This document shows positions 62,511 to 64,000 of a stretch of DNA of 64,000 nt, piece after piece (the first letter of the stretch is position 1; the number at the start of each line of letters is the position of its first letter). Under the pieces are notes generated by a model that saw only the letters and a program-made list of their open reading frames with translations, ran no database searches and was not told the origin of the DNA. The position numbers were made by a program, and so were the translations under genes. The DNA lies in assembly GCA_036345935.2 (NCBI GenBank), contig JADWOT020000001.1:33523412-33587411 (forward strand), written 5' to 3'. This stretch comes from Taenia hydatigena. Its lineage: Eukaryota > Platyhelminthes > Cestoda > Cyclophyllidea > Taeniidae.

Positions 62511-62774
62511 AACTTAGGTTGAATCGAGCAATTTAGGCAGAAATGTCATCTCTGCAGCAGTACCTATGACTATGGCGTATCCATTTGGTATGTCAACTGG
62601 GTCACAATGGTTGGTGGGGGTAAGAGAGCTACGTCTCAAGTTAATCAGCAATCCATCAAGTAGAGGAATTAATGCCAAGTGGAGCATGCGATTGCCTCCA
62701 GCATTCAAAGCATTCATGGAATCGGATCGAAGCCGAAAAAGAGGTTGTGCCCAACAGGAATTCCAACAATGCTA
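62510..62774 (-). repeat. Family B fragment cut by the gap
   Basis: The reverse complement matches the Y part of family B; the match runs into the N run. Confidence 0.5.
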
Positions 62775-63223
62775 NNNNNNNNNNNNNNNNNNNNNNNNNN
62801 NNNNNNNNNNNNNNNNNNNNNNNNNNNNNNNNNNNNNNNNNNNNNNNNNNNNNNNNNNNNNNNNNNNNNNNNNNNNNNNNNNNNNNNNNNNNNNNNNNNN
62901 NNNNNNNNNNNNNNNNNNNNNNNNNNNNNNNNNNNNNNNNNNNNNNNNNNNNNNNNNNNNNNNNNNNNNNNNNNNNNNNNNNNNNNNNNNNNNNNNNNNN
63001 NNNNNNNNNNNNNNNNNNNNNNNNNNNNNNNNNNNNNNNNNNNNNNNNNNNNNNNNNNNNNNNNNNNNNNNNNNNNNNNNNNNNNNNNNNNNNNNNNNNN
63101 NNNNNNNNNNNNNNNNNNNNNNNNNNNNNNNNNNNNNNNNNNNNNNNNNNNNNNNNNNNNNNNNNNNNNNNNNNNNNNNNNNNNNNNNNNNNNNNNNNNN
63201 NNNNNNNNNNNNNNNNNNNNNNN
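62775..63223. other. Assembly gap (449 N)
   Basis: A run of N. Open frames crossing it are meaningless. Confidence 1.
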
Positions 63224-64000
63224 GGCATATTCCCTTGGCTAAGTCAAGTGCCAACATGAAGTCAAAAGGCTATGCAAACGACTTGACAACTGCCAAAGTA
63301 GAGAGAAGTTGAATTTGATGCCAACTTGCCCAAAATAAATTTTAGAAACTCGGCAGGTGAGATGGAAGTGCATCCAATTATCTCTCACACGACAAGGGAA
63401 CAATCCAAGTGATTCTCAACGTGAAAGCAGATTCTTGCCCTCAGTTGATGCATGTGGTGATTTGATCTTGCTGCAAGAGGTCAACGTGTGTCTCTCGTCA
63501 GCTCGTCCTAGAGGGTTCAGGTGATTCACGGGAAGCCTCGAACAAGTCAGTTGACCTCTTGCAGTAGTCCAAAAGCTAGCAATTTGGGTGAGCAATGCGT
63601 TGTTGCATAGGTTTTGTAGCAAGGCAGCCATGTAGTACGACAAAAGAGGCATACCTTGATAGCCCGCTGAAGCCACTTCATAATTAAATAGATCTTATTT
63701 GGGATAGAATGCTTAAGGCGAAGATAGGGCTACCTCGTTTTCTTTGCATCGAGTAGAATGCGAACAAGCAGTGATCACTCCATTAGTGGTGCAATGAACT
63801 AGTCAGAGTGATGAGGGTTGTGCTGGCACAGAGAGTACCCTTCTTTTCGAAGGCAGATGAGGGAAGGTAGTAACCAGAATCGTGTTCACCGAACGCTTTT
63901 CGCTCTACATTTACAAATGATTAGTCAAGCATATTCGTAGTTGGTGTTCCAGGAGGTAAGCGACTGCACTGGTTTGCTGACTGTTCACTACCAATTATTC
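63224..64000. other. Unassigned, with an inverted family A body fragment
   Basis: 63,750-63,940 carries the reverse complement of the ATCACTCTGAC and AGCGTTCGGTGAACACG-like boxes of family A. The rest shows no feature. Confidence 0.35.

Noticed and set aside
62566..63312. Long open frames (up to 248 codons) across 62.6-63.3 kb
   Set aside because: They are open only because the 449-base N run contains no stops.

Overview
The window looks like nuclear DNA of an animal. There is no bacterial-style dense coding. The longest open frame outside the assembly gap is 191 codons. The recognisable coding pieces are short exons bounded by GT-AG introns, two of them only 47 and 53 bases long. One exon-sized piece resembles the first calponin-homology domain of ASPM/Asp, a spindle protein of eukaryotes. 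Very short introns in a repeat-rich genome would suit a parasitic flatworm (tapeworm-like), but that is a guess from style. All similarity statements below come from reading the sequence by eye; no alignment or database search was run.

Layout. (1) 190-1,420 is a dispersed repeat with a nearly full-length inverted partner at 55,090-56,260. (2) 1,645-14,200 is a mosaic of local duplications. Its clearest gene is a three-exon acidic/Ser-Pro-rich coding unit present three times: 5,980-6,772 (+), 8,177-9,130 (-) and a decayed copy at 11,192-11,901 (-). A second set of exon-like blocks on the other strand is shared between 1.7-2.9 kb, 12.8-14.2 kb and 30.4-33.1 kb. (3) An isolated ASPM-like exon lies at 14,665-14,804. 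(4) 15-30 kb and 35.7-64 kb are almost wholly old interspersed repeats in both orientations, including a large inverted duplication (20,411-22,697, arms about 735 bp) and several inverted or direct pairs. (5) 30,440-35,675 is another copy of the 2-5 kb and 12.4-14.2 kb blocks. (6) 62,775-63,223 is a 449-base run of N that interrupts a repeat.

A dominant repeat family carries a TATA-like box about 5-10 bases before a small perfect inverted repeat, GGACTAAGTAGTCC, followed by a conserved body. At least a dozen partial copies are present and none carries a transposase or reverse transcriptase that I can see. It could be a non-autonomous LTR-type (TRIM/solo-LTR) or other non-coding element.

I see no complete gene, tRNA, rRNA, CRISPR array, operon or bacterial regulatory site. 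The genes here do not form a readable pathway. The window is best read as a duplication-prone, repeat-filled region with gene fragments, some of which may still belong to a spliced gene.
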